This document shows positions 45,166 through 54,385 of a stretch of DNA of 64,000 nt, piece by piece. Origin of the DNA: JARFQH01 sp963825595 (GTDB lineage: Bacteria; Desulfobacterota; Desulfobacteria; Desulfobacterales; SG8-13); the NCBI GenBank assembly GCA_963825595.1, contig CAWGUE010000015.1, forward strand, positions 62,001 through 126,000. The letters run 5' to 3'. Numbering within the stretch: the first letter of the stretch is position 1; the number at the start of each line of letters is the position of its first letter. The position numbers and the translations under genes were made by a program. Under the pieces are notes generated by a model, which worked only from the letters and a program-made list of their open reading frames with translations, searched no databases and was not told the DNA's origin.

Positions 45166-47442
45166 CTATATGGTTCTTTCCACAACCGGTATGCGCAGAT
45201 TCTGGGAGGGAACAAGAGAGCCAAGGTCAACATTGCCGTTGTATCTTCGGATCAGCCACAAGGGCAGTTCGAATTCTTCGCGGGAGAGTGTCCATATATT
45301 GTCTCCCTTCTTGATTGAATAAAATTGCACCGTTTCGACGCGATAGGCGGCAAAAAAATCTTCCACCAGTTCCTTGTGATATTCGAACCTGGTTTCCTCG
45401 AACGCTTCCTTTGTCGCGCGGTGCAGGGGGATTTTGAGCTTTTGCCCCAAATGAATAGGATCTCCGTAACGCATTCCGTTGAGGCGCCTGATTTCACTGG
45501 CCCGTACGTCGGCCCATTCGGCATAATGCCCCAGGGTTTCCTCTATCTCCACCTGAATGATTCCAACCGGCCGTTTTCGGTATTGAATGACCTGCTCCAC
45601 CGAAAAACTGCCGGTGACCAAGTCGGGGTCGGGTTCATGGCCGGCCGCTGGTGGCAGTGTCTTTTCCGCATCTGTAGCCGCTACATGCAGCGGTTGGGGG
45701 AGATGATCACCGACGATGGACGCGACCACTTCCGGACGTGTTTGGCGGTCGATGTTGGTGTCATACATGTCGCCCGATTCAGAGGCAGGACTGGACGTCT
45801 GAATGATGCCGGAAGTCTGAGACGCCCGCTGGAGAAGCGCAATATCGTCACTCCAGTCATCGAGGATATTTTCAGGCTCAGCGACGTCGATGGGGGCGGT
45901 GACGGGTGCGGCAGGTCCAGCGGGGACAGCGTCGATCGGAGGTGTGCGACGATGCTGCAATTTCTCTGGAGTGGTTTGCGATACAATCTCCGAGCGTGTA
46001 TCGTTTTTGAATTGCGGTTTATCGGCAAGAACCGTATCGACCGAGACCATCCGGTCTTTATTCTTTAACCGGGATGATTCGAGACTGGCGATCATGGGGG
46101 TCTTTTCTTCCGGAAGGGGTATGCGCAGGTTTTGGTCAACATAGATGGTTGCCCGGGTATCGAGATTGTTGAATGCAATCAAATCCTCAAGACTGACGCC
46201 ATGCAAGCGCGCGATTTTGCCAGCGGTATCCCCGGGATCCACCCGGTAGAGCCGCGAGTGTTTTTGATCGGGTTTGTAGATCTCTTGAGACACCGCGGCC
46301 ATAAGGCCTTCCCAATCGCGATGGTCATCTGCCGGCAGTCGCAGACGATAACCCTTGGGAGCATATTTTCGGCCTTTGAAAACCGGTTTCCGTAGGGCGG
46401 GATTGAGGCGGCCCAACGTGTCGAGATCGAGGTCCAGCCGCTGTGCGAGTTGCGGGATCGACGTATATTCGGGTAGGGTGACTTCGGTCGTCATCGGGGG
46501 TGAATTAAGTGCCAATACGCCGAAATAGTCTTGATATTTGGCGGCCACCGCCCGGGCGGCCAGGAATTCGGAGTAGAAATTTCTTGAAGCAAACTTGAAT
46601 ATGCGGCTTCTATATTTTTTGAAAATCTCCTCATAACTGCCGTGCTTTTTCTGGGCCCGTAGCACACCGGAGAGGCCGTGATTGTAGGCCGTAATGGCCA
46701 TGGGCCAGCTCTTGAGTTTCTCGTAGTTGTATTTAAGCAGTCTGGCGGCGGCTTGGGAGGAGCGTAACGGGTCCCGGCGTTCGTCAATGGTGTAATTGAT
46801 AGTCATGTACTGCCGACCGGTGGCGCGTGTAAACTGCCAGGCACCGGCAGCGCCGAACTTACTGTAGGCATCGGGGTTAAAGGAAGATTCAACATGTGGC
46901 AGATACGCGAGATCTTCGGGCAGACCGTGGTACCGGAATATTTTTCTGATCTCCTCCAGATAGGCTCCTGAACGGATGATTCCCTTGCGAAATCGATCCT
47001 TCTGACCAACCTGACATCGGAGTCGACGAGCGGCCTGTTGAAAATCAGCCCGTTTTGCCCCCGGGGCGAACAATCCGGCGATGCGTTGCTCTTCCGGTGT
47101 CAACTCCATTGTATCGGTCATCTGCCCGAGCTTCTGGAGAATTGATCGATATTTCGATTTGGCCGCCTTTATACGTTTGCGGTTTATCTTGCTGCCGCCA
47201 GGCAGGTCCGGCTGGATTAGATCGATGACATCGTAGATAATGTTCAAATTTTTGCTGTCGTGGAGAACACCCTGGTGCGATGAATATTCGGAATAAATCT
47301 TTTTCCAAAAATCAACGTTGGGCTGAATGCTCTCAATGGCGGGAAAGGGGTCGGTATCGGCGTGAAGATGACGACAGAGAACGGGATGCCAGGAAAGAAC
47401 TATTCCCAAGAATAATAATACCATAAATGTCCACCGGTTCAT
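45166..47442 (-). CDS. MltD-like membrane-bound lytic transglycosylase with LysM repeats
   Basis: This 758-aa envelope protein starts with a signal or anchor segment (TFMVLLFLGIVLSWHPVL). An SLT domain at about 180-340 contains the catalytic Glu in LPHVESSFNPDAYSKFGAAG, then GAWQFTRATGR and PMAITAYNHGLSGV. After a linker there are LysM modules for glycan binding (RVDPGDTAGKIARLHGVSLE; VEIEETLGHYAEWADVRASE; YSIKKGDNIWTLSREEFELP). It cleaves peptidoglycan glycan strands to allow growth or recycling. AAGGTG five bases ahead of ATG 47442 fixes the start. The long Asp/Pro-rich stretch between LysM modules is unusual. Confidence 0.92.
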   Translation of the reverse strand: MNRWTFMVLLFLGIVLSWHPVLCRHLHADTDPFPAIESIQPNVDFWKKIYSEYSSHQGVLHDSKNLNIIYDVIDLIQPDLPGGSKINRKRIKAAKSKYRSILQKLGQMTDTMELTPEEQRIAGLFAPGAKRADFQQAARRLRCQVGQKDRFRKGIIRSGAYLEEIRKIFRYHGLPEDLAYLPHVESSFNPDAYSKFGAAGAWQFTRATGRQYMTINYTIDERRDPLRSSQAAARLLKYNYEKLKSWPMAITAYNHGLSGVLRAQKKHGSYEEIFKKYRSRIFKFASRNFYSEFLAARAVAAKYQDYFGVLALNSPPMTTEVTLPEYTSIPQLAQRLDLDLDTLGRLNPALRKPVFKGRKYAPKGYRLRLPADDHRDWEGLMAAVSQEIYKPDQKHSRLYRVDPGDTAGKIARLHGVSLEDLIAFNNLDTRATIYVDQNLRIPLPEEKTPMIASLESSRLKNKDRMVSVDTVLADKPQFKNDTRSEIVSQTTPEKLQHRRTPPIDAVPAGPAAPVTAPIDVAEPENILDDWSDDIALLQRASQTSGIIQTSSPASESGDMYDTNIDRQTRPEVVASIVGDHLPQPLHVAATDAEKTLPPAAGHEPDPDLVTGSFSVEQVIQYRKRPVGIIQVEIEETLGHYAEWADVRASEIRRLNGMRYGDPIHLGQKLKIPLHRATKEAFEETRFEYHKELVEDFFAAYRVETVQFYSIKKGDNIWTLSREEFELPLWLIRRYNGNVDLGSLVPSQNLRIPVVERTI

Positions 47443-47548
47443 ATTATCACCTTCAACTAATTGTCCGTAGACGCAATCCGCTCCCGCGCCAGTGTGACTT
47501 GCATATAAATTTTTCCATTTTCCTGCAGGCCCGACCCGCAGACCAGGA

Positions 47549-48232
47549 TCACTTGGGAAGAGATTGATAGACGTAGTAGGGGTAAAAATCTCTGGTGCTG
47601 TCGTATACCAACGCATGAACCAACCGTCCGTATGCAGCCTCCGGATCACTGACCCTTATGCCTACAGGACCGGCCTGGTTTATCTTGATCGCCCCGACCG
47701 ATTTTTTAGCCGTTGATGCCAACGTCCATAGCGTTGCACCGCTGAGGCCTTCCATAAGTTTGGCCGTGAGACTCCCTTCCACATAGGCTTCTGCCTTGGC
47801 GGTGGTCGCTACCGGATTCCACCGGATTTCAGGTTTAACATATGAGATTTCCAGATGTCCCGAGAAAATGGCTTTGACGTGATATTTATTGGATATGGTT
47901 ATTATGGCCGCCGGATCGAGACGAGTGGCTCCGATCGACCGCAGCAGGGTCTCGACGCTTCCGAGTTCGAGGAATCGTACGTCAGGTTGGGCCGACTGTA
48001 TCCGCTGCATGAAATTCTGCGTAACATGCGACTTGAGCCATTCTTCCCCATTTGAGGTAAACTCAATAATTCCGATGTTGTTGTAGGCGGCCAACTCGAT
48101 TCGTGGCGGCACGAGTACTTTTTGTTTGTGTGAGCACCCGTATACTACAACAATGACCGCCAGAAGCCAAACGATACCAGACAACGCAGAGTGGTTATCT
48201 TTGAGGGGCACGAAGCACTTCTTAGGGTGCAT
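47549..48232 (-). CDS. Lipoprotein of unknown function
   Basis: This 227-aa protein has a hydrophobic segment (SGIVWLLAVIVVVYGC) ending in a lipobox whose Cys33 is the predicted lipidation site. The mature part has alternating helices and strands (YNNIGIIEFTSNGEEWLKSH, QPDVRFLELGSVETLLRSIG, LDPAAIITISNKYHVKAIF) resembling the curli/TolB-like nucleoid-binding fold often seen in 'GNA1162-type' lipoproteins, but I cannot assign it. AGGAG six bases before ATG 48232. It lies just upstream of the transglycosylase gene on the same strand, so the two may form an envelope unit. Confidence 0.75.
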   Translation of the reverse strand: MHPKKCFVPLKDNHSALSGIVWLLAVIVVVYGCSHKQKVLVPPRIELAAYNNIGIIEFTSNGEEWLKSHVTQNFMQRIQSAQPDVRFLELGSVETLLRSIGATRLDPAAIITISNKYHVKAIFSGHLEISYVKPEIRWNPVATTAKAEAYVEGSLTAKLMEGLSGATLWTLASTAKKSVGAIKINQAGPVGIRVSDPEAAYGRLVHALVYDSTRDFYPYYVYQSLPK

Positions 48233-48817
48233 ACCTTTCTCCTTTGGGATAAATGAGAGATCAAATCGTAACAGCCGGCGAGAAATCGTAGTGAACCCCC
48301 TAAATCTGCAAAAATCGGACCAGGCACTTAATTAATTTATTTTTATAAATATTAATTAGTTATTTGATAGCGGGTATCGTTATCACCGTCAAAAATGCCG
48401 CAAATTGTCAATTTTCCAACGAAGAATGTCCAGCCGGATCTCACTGGGGTGCAAAGCGGTGGCGTTTTTCAGATGAGCATGAAAGAACCATTAATGGGTG
48501 GACGCTAAATCGGAAGTGAAGCGCAGGGAGAAAGCGATATTTTCTGGCGGAAAATAGCCATCGATAGAAAATATTTTTTTATGCTGATTCTGCAGCCGGA
48601 TCGGGACGACCAAGTTGCCTTTTTGGTGCAAATGGGCGGCTGTTTACCAAGGCGTAAAAAGGGTGAAATCGGTCACGGTTTTGACACCCACGGATTTGAA
48701 ACTATACTTATGAAGTCGAAGATTTCAAAATTCGGCGCGCATAATTCATAAATGTTTTCTCTAACGTTCAATAAAAGGACGCGATATCAGCTTACAAACC
48801 GATGAAAGGGAGGAACC
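48233..48817. other. Long AT-rich divergent intergenic region
   Basis: Around 48330-48362 an AT-rich imperfect palindrome (TTAATTAATTTA...ATAAATATTAATTA) precedes the lipoprotein gene and may be a promoter or protein-binding site. The remainder has no ORF or repeat I can support. Confidence 0.35.
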
Positions 48818-49240
48818 ATGAACGGTCTGAAAGAGAAGATACTGGCTAAAATGACGGGATTGACTTTGGCTTCTTTCGCTACCGTTACCGAGAGTAATAA
48901 ACCGTGGAACCGGTACGTTGTCGTCAAGGCCGACGAGCGCATGGACATCTGGTTTGCTACATTCAAAAAATCACGTAAAATCAATCATATTGCCCTTAAC
49001 CCGGAAGTTCATCTCACCCTCGGTGTCACCGAACTGCAGTCGGCCGTATCATGGCTTCAAATCCAGGGTCGTGCCGAGATACTGGAGGACGCCGAGATCA
49101 AAAAGGCGATGTGGTACGATATGCTTGAGCCAATTTTTTCGGGTCCTGATGATCCGAATTACGTGGTCTGCAAAGTGATTCCCTACCGGATTGAGTTTTA
49201 CTCGATGAACAGGCGTGAACCAGAGGTGTGGCAGGCCTAA
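48818..49240 (+). CDS. Pyridoxamine 5'-phosphate oxidase-family flavin-binding protein
   Basis: This 140-aa split-barrel protein has LTLASFATVTESNKPWNRYV, a middle strand DIWFATFKKSRKINHIALNP, and VHLTLGV then YRIEFYSMNRREPEVW. This is the compact PNPOx-like type that binds FMN, F420 or heme. AGGGAGGA before ATG 48818. Its partner and substrate are unknown; general stress protein 26-like members are the closest in length. Confidence 0.85.
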   Translation: MNGLKEKILAKMTGLTLASFATVTESNKPWNRYVVVKADERMDIWFATFKKSRKINHIALNPEVHLTLGVTELQSAVSWLQIQGRAEILEDAEIKKAMWYDMLEPIFSGPDDPNYVVCKVIPYRIEFYSMNRREPEVWQA

Positions 49241-49442
49241 GATTGCGGCCATCCGGTCGACGAACGGCATGGCTGCTTCCTATCCATCGCCCGCGCTTTT
49301 GAGCTGAATTATTTTACATCGAGGAAAAAACGGCTTCAAAGGCGGTCTCTCTGGGCCATCTTACTCCGTCTGTATGACCAATGGCCGCCGGAAAACCAGA
49401 AAAAGCCGTCGTTTGAGGTACGTTGGGCGCAGAAGAGCTCTG

Positions 49443-49940
49443 TTATTTATACAATTTCTGTATGCAGGTTTCAAAAATCCTGACGATGTTGAAAAGTGAC
49501 ATCCGCATTGACCAATCATAGGCCGGATACTCTGGAAATTTAGGGATTGCGTACTTGTTTTTGTTTTGAGCCAGTGCTCGAAAACCGAATTCACCGATGT
49601 TCCAGATCAGAGTATCATAGGTCGCCGAATTTAAATCACATGCCCAGACGGTGCGTTTATCCGTTGCCAGCATGCTTTGATAGTCGTCGGAAAATATCGG
49701 TCGATTGCCGGAACCGACCGGATCACCCATAGGATCACAACTATATACCAGGGCTATTCCGTATACGGCACCGTGCATCCTTAATTGCCAGACCGCATCG
49801 ATGTCAGAACGTGGCAGAGGGTAGGCACCGGTTTCGAGACTGATCAAAGACGCTATTGCACCGTATTCACCCACATATCGCAATAGCAGGGTGAGGGAAT
49901 TTTCATCGATTGTTTGGGACCATTTTGTCAGTTTGGACAT
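49443..49940 (-). CDS. Hypothetical protein downstream of a c-di-GMP riboswitch
   Basis: This 165-aa cytoplasmic-looking protein has no signal peptide or membrane segment. Segments LLLRYVGEYGAIASLISLET, AVWQLRMHGAVYGIALVYSC and LIWNIGEFGFRALAQNKNKY suggest an alpha/beta fold rich in aromatic residues. I do not recognise the family. The start is ATG 49940 behind AAGGG. A c-di-GMP-I riboswitch and terminator lie 140-270 bp upstream on the same strand, so its expression is likely set by cyclic di-GMP. It may be a biofilm or motility factor, by inference only. Confidence 0.7.
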   Translation of the reverse strand: MSKLTKWSQTIDENSLTLLLRYVGEYGAIASLISLETGAYPLPRSDIDAVWQLRMHGAVYGIALVYSCDPMGDPVGSGNRPIFSDDYQSMLATDKRTVWACDLNSATYDTLIWNIGEFGFRALAQNKNKYAIPKFPEYPAYDWSMRMSLFNIVRIFETCIQKLYK

Positions 49941-50081
49941 CAATTTCCCTTGTCTACCGCTGGGTGAATCAAATTTCAGCCCTGAAAATCAGGACGGGAG
50001 GATGGAATCGGGTCTTTCACAGAAACTGATCGAGCGGTTCGAATTCTTAATGCCTCTTCGGTTTTCGGGGCGTCAAAAATT

Positions 50082-50116
50082 AAAAAGCCGAGCCCCCTTT
50101 CTTCAGGCAACCCGGC
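50082..50116 (-). terminator. Terminator in the c-di-GMP riboswitch expression platform
   Basis: On the minus strand GCCGGGTTGCCT pairs with AGGGGGCTCGGC around a short loop, followed by TTTTTAATTTTT. The 5' arm GCCGGGTTGCC (50106-50116) is an exact copy of an aptamer segment at 50133-50143. The 3' arm could therefore pair with either copy, giving a simple switch. Confidence 0.75.
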
Positions 50117-50127
50117 GAATGTGACAT

Positions 50128-50206
50128 TTCCCGGCAACCCGGCGGTCTCTGTAAGATCCGTGGCTTTCCGTCCCTGCCTCGCGGCAGGTTTGGCCTTTGG
50201 CGGGTA
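50128..50206 (-). ncRNA. Cyclic di-GMP-I (GEMM) riboswitch
   Basis: On the minus strand the aptamer core is present in order: AAAGGCCAAACC, a P2 stem CCTGCC-GCGA-GGCAGG with a GNRA tetraloop, GGACGGAAAGCCACGG (consensus GGACGCAAAGCC with C to G at one site), a short P3, then GACCGCCGGGTTGCCGG. This matches the GEMM-I fold by eye. A terminator follows, then the hypothetical gene starting at 49940. A frame translated through this region (49976-50221) is not a gene. Confidence 0.85.
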
Positions 50207-50471
50207 TCGATAATGTGACAAAGAGTATACGCTGTTGGGAGATTTTTGTCAAATCCGGGAAATGGTCAGAAAGGGGAACAGGCTGTGGACGCAACCGGAA
50301 TTATTTCCTCATCCAGACCGACCGGCAGTGCAGATGTATATCGCACGGCTGTGATGTGCACGTATTAGCCGCGTGCTTTGACTCCGTAGGTTAATCAACT
50401 GATGGTTGACATATACACTTCCGTCGGTTTGCATTTACCGCATGTGATCCTCGATGCGCTCGTAAGGGCGC

Positions 50472-52043
50472 TTAAAGTCGGATCTCCAACTTGTCTTTCA
50501 TAAAATTTTTCACTGCCGCAATGGAGATCTCCTGGCGGTGAAAAATTCCGGCGGCCAGTGCCGCTTCGACTTGGGTTTGCTCGAAGACCTGGTGAAAATG
50601 CTCCGCACAGCCGGCCCCGCTCGAAGCAATGACCGGTATGGATATTGAATTTTTGACCGCATTGATCAATTCGATGTCGAATCCCCGGTTCGTGCCGTCG
50701 CGGTCGATACAGTTCAGAAGAATTTCCCCGGCACCCAATTGCTCACAAATTATTGCCAGGGTTATCGCATCAATATCCCGGCCCTCACGGCCGCCGTTGA
50801 TGGTGCACTGGTACCAGCAGTAACGTTCCCCTTTCGGCCCTGGCACGGTTGTTTCGATGACCGCTTTATGAATACCTTGCGGAGATTGAACGTATACCCT
50901 CCGCGGATCGATGGAAATGACCACGGCCTGATTGCCATAGACACGGGCAATTTCTTCAATAGCGCTCCACCTCGAATTCCGTCCATTTTTGAGGTGGTCT
51001 TCCGCGATCAGTACCGCGTCGCTCCCGATGGATACTTTGTCGGCGCCGGAGCGGAAATACTCGGCGGCGACCTCGAGGGCGGTGTATTGTTGGCCGTTAG
51101 CGTCCGTGTAATTTTTTATTCCCCCGCCGATGGTCAGCGGGACGAAAACATTCCGCGAGGTCTGTTTCAGAACCTCGAGCATCGGCATGTCCTTTAAGGG
51201 GAAATCCCTGAATCCGGTGATGTTGAGAAAAGTTATCTCGTCGGCCCCTTCCTCGTAGTAGCGTCTTGCCAGGTCGACCGGTCTGCCCAAATTGCGGACG
51301 GCACCATTTTCCCTGACATCGTACTGATCGCCCTTGGTGACCACCAGATCGCCCCTGTCGTTCGAGCGGACGTCGAGGCAGGCAATGATACGCTTGGCCA
51401 ATAGCGTTCGACCCGATGTCTGGGTGGTTCGCACGTCGGCACTCGCGTCTTCCAAAAAGTTTTTCAGGATACGAATGCCGTTTGGTCCGCTTTTCTCCGG
51501 ATGAAACTGAGTGGCAAGGATGTTTCCCTGCTGGATACTGCTGACAAATCTGCAGCCGTAATCGGTTGTCGTCAGCACAGCCGATTCGTCCTTGGGGACG
51601 ACATGGTAGGAGTGGACAAAGTAGAATTTCTCGTCACCGCGCAGCCCGTTGAAGATACCTGAAGGCTGGCGAATGTTCAGGCCGTTCCATCCCATGTGCG
51701 GAACCGATAGATCCACATGGAAACGGACGACCTCACCCGGGATAATCCCCAGGCCCTTGATGCCGGGGGCTTCCTCGCTGTTCTCGAACAGGGCCTGGAG
51801 CCCGAGACATATACCGAGAAACGGTCGGTTCGATTGGATATAGCTTTTGAGGGGGTCGACGTAGCCCTTCCGATTCAGAATCTGCATCATACTGCCGAAA
51901 GCCCCCACTCCGGGAAAAACCAGCTTCTCCGCCGCCAAAATGTCTTCGGCTGTCGCCACTATAGTGACCGTTTCCCCCAAACTTTCGATAGCATTGACGA
52001 CGCTGCGGACGTTGCCGGCACCGTAATCAAGAAGCGTTATCAT
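50472..52043 (-). CDS. hisHF: Fused imidazole glycerol phosphate synthase HisHF (HIS7-type)
   Basis: This 523-aa protein combines the two IGP synthase subunits, which use glutamine to form IGP and AICAR in histidine synthesis. The N-terminal glutaminase (1-205) has Cys79 in FLGICLGLQ and His181/Glu183 in ATQFHPEKSG. The C-terminal HisF barrel (215-523) has the catalytic Asp224 in IIACLDVR and the Asp in VVISIDPRRVYV. It also has the insertions NGQQYTALEVAAEYFRSGAD and ERYCWYQCTINGGREGRDID that characterise plant and fungal HIS7. ATG 52043 follows CAGGAACC. Most bacteria carry separate hisH and hisF. No other his genes are near. Confidence 0.93.
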   Translation of the reverse strand: MITLLDYGAGNVRSVVNAIESLGETVTIVATAEDILAAEKLVFPGVGAFGSMMQILNRKGYVDPLKSYIQSNRPFLGICLGLQALFENSEEAPGIKGLGIIPGEVVRFHVDLSVPHMGWNGLNIRQPSGIFNGLRGDEKFYFVHSYHVVPKDESAVLTTTDYGCRFVSSIQQGNILATQFHPEKSGPNGIRILKNFLEDASADVRTTQTSGRTLLAKRIIACLDVRSNDRGDLVVTKGDQYDVRENGAVRNLGRPVDLARRYYEEGADEITFLNITGFRDFPLKDMPMLEVLKQTSRNVFVPLTIGGGIKNYTDANGQQYTALEVAAEYFRSGADKVSIGSDAVLIAEDHLKNGRNSRWSAIEEIARVYGNQAVVISIDPRRVYVQSPQGIHKAVIETTVPGPKGERYCWYQCTINGGREGRDIDAITLAIICEQLGAGEILLNCIDRDGTNRGFDIELINAVKNSISIPVIASSGAGCAEHFHQVFEQTQVEAALAAGIFHRQEISIAAVKNFMKDKLEIRL

Positions 52044-52258
52044 GTTCCGGTTCCTGTTGTCTGGTTTTCTTTCCCAAAATTGCCATGATCGAGCACAAAT
52101 GCAACTAACATCCGGGTCGTTAAAGATCAATAGCGAAGGCGCGAGGCCGGTGCTGCGGGATATCGGGCTCGATTGAGCCGCCAAACTATTTATGTTATGA
52201 AACTATCGGAGAGACGGTTTCCGGCGGACGGTTTCATCCTATCATATGGAGATCCATC

Positions 52259-53728
52259 GTGGCGGTTGACGCTTTTACGAGGCAGTGTGTGAGCGACACC
52301 CTTGACGGGTTGAGGGACGGACTATCGCATTTTTCCGGCCCCAGCCGAACGGCTGTCATTTTTGCCCTTGCACCCGGTGATCCCTTTCACATTTGTGATC
52401 CCCAAAATCTTCTTCGCGGGCACGAGCCCAAATTCATAAATCTTTTCCTGGAGAGGACAAACGCGTTGTCCTATGAAGCCGTCGGTCGCGACAAAAGCAG
52501 ATTCGGCTACATGCTGCCCGAAAAAAACCTTGGTCTCACCGGGCTCATTTCCTGGGGCGGCCGTTCAAGCTCGGTTTATTATCAAATGTGGTTTTCCGAA
52601 CACCACCCGGACATGTGCGCTATCGGCCCTACCGAGTGCTGGTTGGAACACGCGGCTTGGCGGTTTTCGCATGATATCGCCAATGATAGGGCCCTTTACA
52701 CCGGAATTTCCGGCAGTTTTTTGCGCGAGTATGCCCGACATGCCGTACGGGACTACATCGTCGACAGGATGAATGTCGAATTGGGTTGGGACAGTCAACT
52801 GCGGGTGTACTCGATTTTGGATGCGGTCCTGGGGATCTCTCGAACGCGTGAAGAACGCGTCATGCCAGATGGCAAGCTTGTATTTGCAGAGCAACAACAC
52901 CTCGAGACGATTGATTTCTTAGCCCGCTTCCCGGAATTGGAACAGCCGCTGCTCGATAATTTTAAACACGTTCGCAAACTGCTTCAGGCGGCGGAAGATT
53001 CAGAACGGATGCTCGTATCAGACGGCAGACATATCGTTGGCATCTCCAGCCATAGCCGAATGCCGCGCTTCTTCCTGACAGCCGACTTCAAGGGCAACCA
53101 CGGTTTTCTCTGCGTGAACGACGAAGCCCTATGCAGTTTTTCCGACGGCAATTTTTTGTCGACCACCCGAAGGGCCAAGCTGGTTCAGGTGGAAGAAGCG
53201 TTGCTCGAATCCGATCTCGACCCGATTGAAAGCAGCCGACTCTTCAAGGCCGTCGCTACTCTTGTTCACCATGCGCAAAATTCCCAAATAGGCTGCACAT
53301 TGGTCATAGACCTCAACATGCCACCGCTCTCCATCTCGGGCCAAAGGCTGGCGCAACCAATTGACCTTCAACAAGCTCATTCACTCGACCTTGCCAAATC
53401 GCTGTCAAAGGTGGATGGCGCTCTGCACATCGGTCGAGATGTACGTTTGCACGGATTTGCCTGCCTGCTGGACGGGCGGTCCATACCTGGCGAAGACCGC
53501 GCGCGGGGGGCACGGTTCAATTCGGCCCTGCGATTCACGGCCGAGCGTAAAAATATCATCGTGGTGGTGGTATCGGCCGACCGGCCGTTCTCCGTCATTC
53601 AGGAAGGCATTGAAGTCAGCGCCCAGTGCCAATGGAAGCCACTGACCGGCAGCTTGATGAGGCCATTGACCCTTGAGGAATGGATCGGCCAGGAAAACAA
53701 GCCTGTTACCACCGATAACAGAGTGTAA
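52259..53728 (+). CDS. Protein with a divergent DisA_N/diadenylate-cyclase-like domain
   Basis: This 489-aa protein starts at GTG behind GGAG. The first 290 residues match nothing I recognise (segments GYMLPEKNLGLTGLISWGGR, CAIGPTECWLEHAAWRFSHD). The C-terminal part (about 300-455) resembles the DAC domain: DGA at 386-388 in KVDGALHIGRDV, a glycine loop, then ARGARFNSALRFTAERKNII and VVVVSADRPFSVIQEG. Classical DACs carry R-H-R where this reads R-F-N (419-421). It may thus make or bind cyclic di-AMP or be an inactive sensor. It is divergent from hisHF; promoters lie in the 215-bp gap. Confidence 0.72.
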   Translation: MAVDAFTRQCVSDTLDGLRDGLSHFSGPSRTAVIFALAPGDPFHICDPQNLLRGHEPKFINLFLERTNALSYEAVGRDKSRFGYMLPEKNLGLTGLISWGGRSSSVYYQMWFSEHHPDMCAIGPTECWLEHAAWRFSHDIANDRALYTGISGSFLREYARHAVRDYIVDRMNVELGWDSQLRVYSILDAVLGISRTREERVMPDGKLVFAEQQHLETIDFLARFPELEQPLLDNFKHVRKLLQAAEDSERMLVSDGRHIVGISSHSRMPRFFLTADFKGNHGFLCVNDEALCSFSDGNFLSTTRRAKLVQVEEALLESDLDPIESSRLFKAVATLVHHAQNSQIGCTLVIDLNMPPLSISGQRLAQPIDLQQAHSLDLAKSLSKVDGALHIGRDVRLHGFACLLDGRSIPGEDRARGARFNSALRFTAERKNIIVVVVSADRPFSVIQEGIEVSAQCQWKPLTGSLMRPLTLEEWIGQENKPVTTDNRV

Positions 53729-53976
53729 CAGACCGATATGCTGAGGGGATTACAACCGGGTAAGGTGCGCTTGAAGAATGAATTGGATGGGAGTGTCATC
53801 GTTTGGGTTACAGGATATGGTCCTGTTCTGCGACGCGCCCCGATCAGGGGATCATCGGCGTATCTATAAGTTTTATTGTGAGAACGCCATGCCGCTGCTG
53901 GTGGGGGATCTGGAAGGGTTGCGCGGATGGCGTCTTTCGGCGGTTAAAGCGGCATAGCAAAAAGGTGTATGGGCAT

Positions 53977-54357
53977 CTATTTGTTGGGCTCGGCGATCCC
54001 CTGCAGCCAGCGGATGGCTTCCATGGTTTGCGAGCGGTCGAAATACGCCATTTCGATTCCACCGAAGAGGCCGAACAGGCCAATATAGGTGCGCTCCCAA
54101 CCTTTGTCTCCGACGATACACATCCGTTCGATATGTTCGGCGTGGATGCGCACGAAGTGAAGGTTTTCAAACAGGGCTTCCGGGCTTCGCGTCGGTAACT
54201 GCGTATCAATGGACAACAGGAGGCGGATCTTGCCGCCGGCGGCGTCGATGGTTCCCTGTAGCATCCGGCTCAAAGCCCGGGTCTGACGGCCGATCATACG
54301 ATCGAATAGTTTGACAGTGACGATATCGCCGATTTTTTGAATCGGATTCCTGTTCAT
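53977..54357 (-). CDS. SpoIIAA/STAS-like domain protein
   Basis: This 126-aa single-domain protein has GGKIRLLLSIDTQLPTRSPE, the strand-helix pattern FVRIHAEHIERMCIVGDKGW and AYFDRSQTMEAIRWLQ near the end. It resembles SpoIIAA-like proteins of the STAS superfamily, which act as soluble ligand-binding or protein-interaction domains. It lies 28 bp past the HPF-cold-shock gene on the same strand. No anti-sigma or kinase partner is nearby. Shine-Dalgarno is weak. Confidence 0.72.
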   Translation of the reverse strand: MNRNPIQKIGDIVTVKLFDRMIGRQTRALSRMLQGTIDAAGGKIRLLLSIDTQLPTRSPEALFENLHFVRIHAEHIERMCIVGDKGWERTYIGLFGLFGGIEMAYFDRSQTMEAIRWLQGIAEPNK

Positions 54358-54385
54358 CAGGAGATCTCACCGGTTCGGTGGTTGT

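Noticed and set aside
49976..50221. 81-aa minus-strand ORF
   Set aside because: It is a translation of the c-di-GMP riboswitch and terminator; RNA structure explains the conservation.
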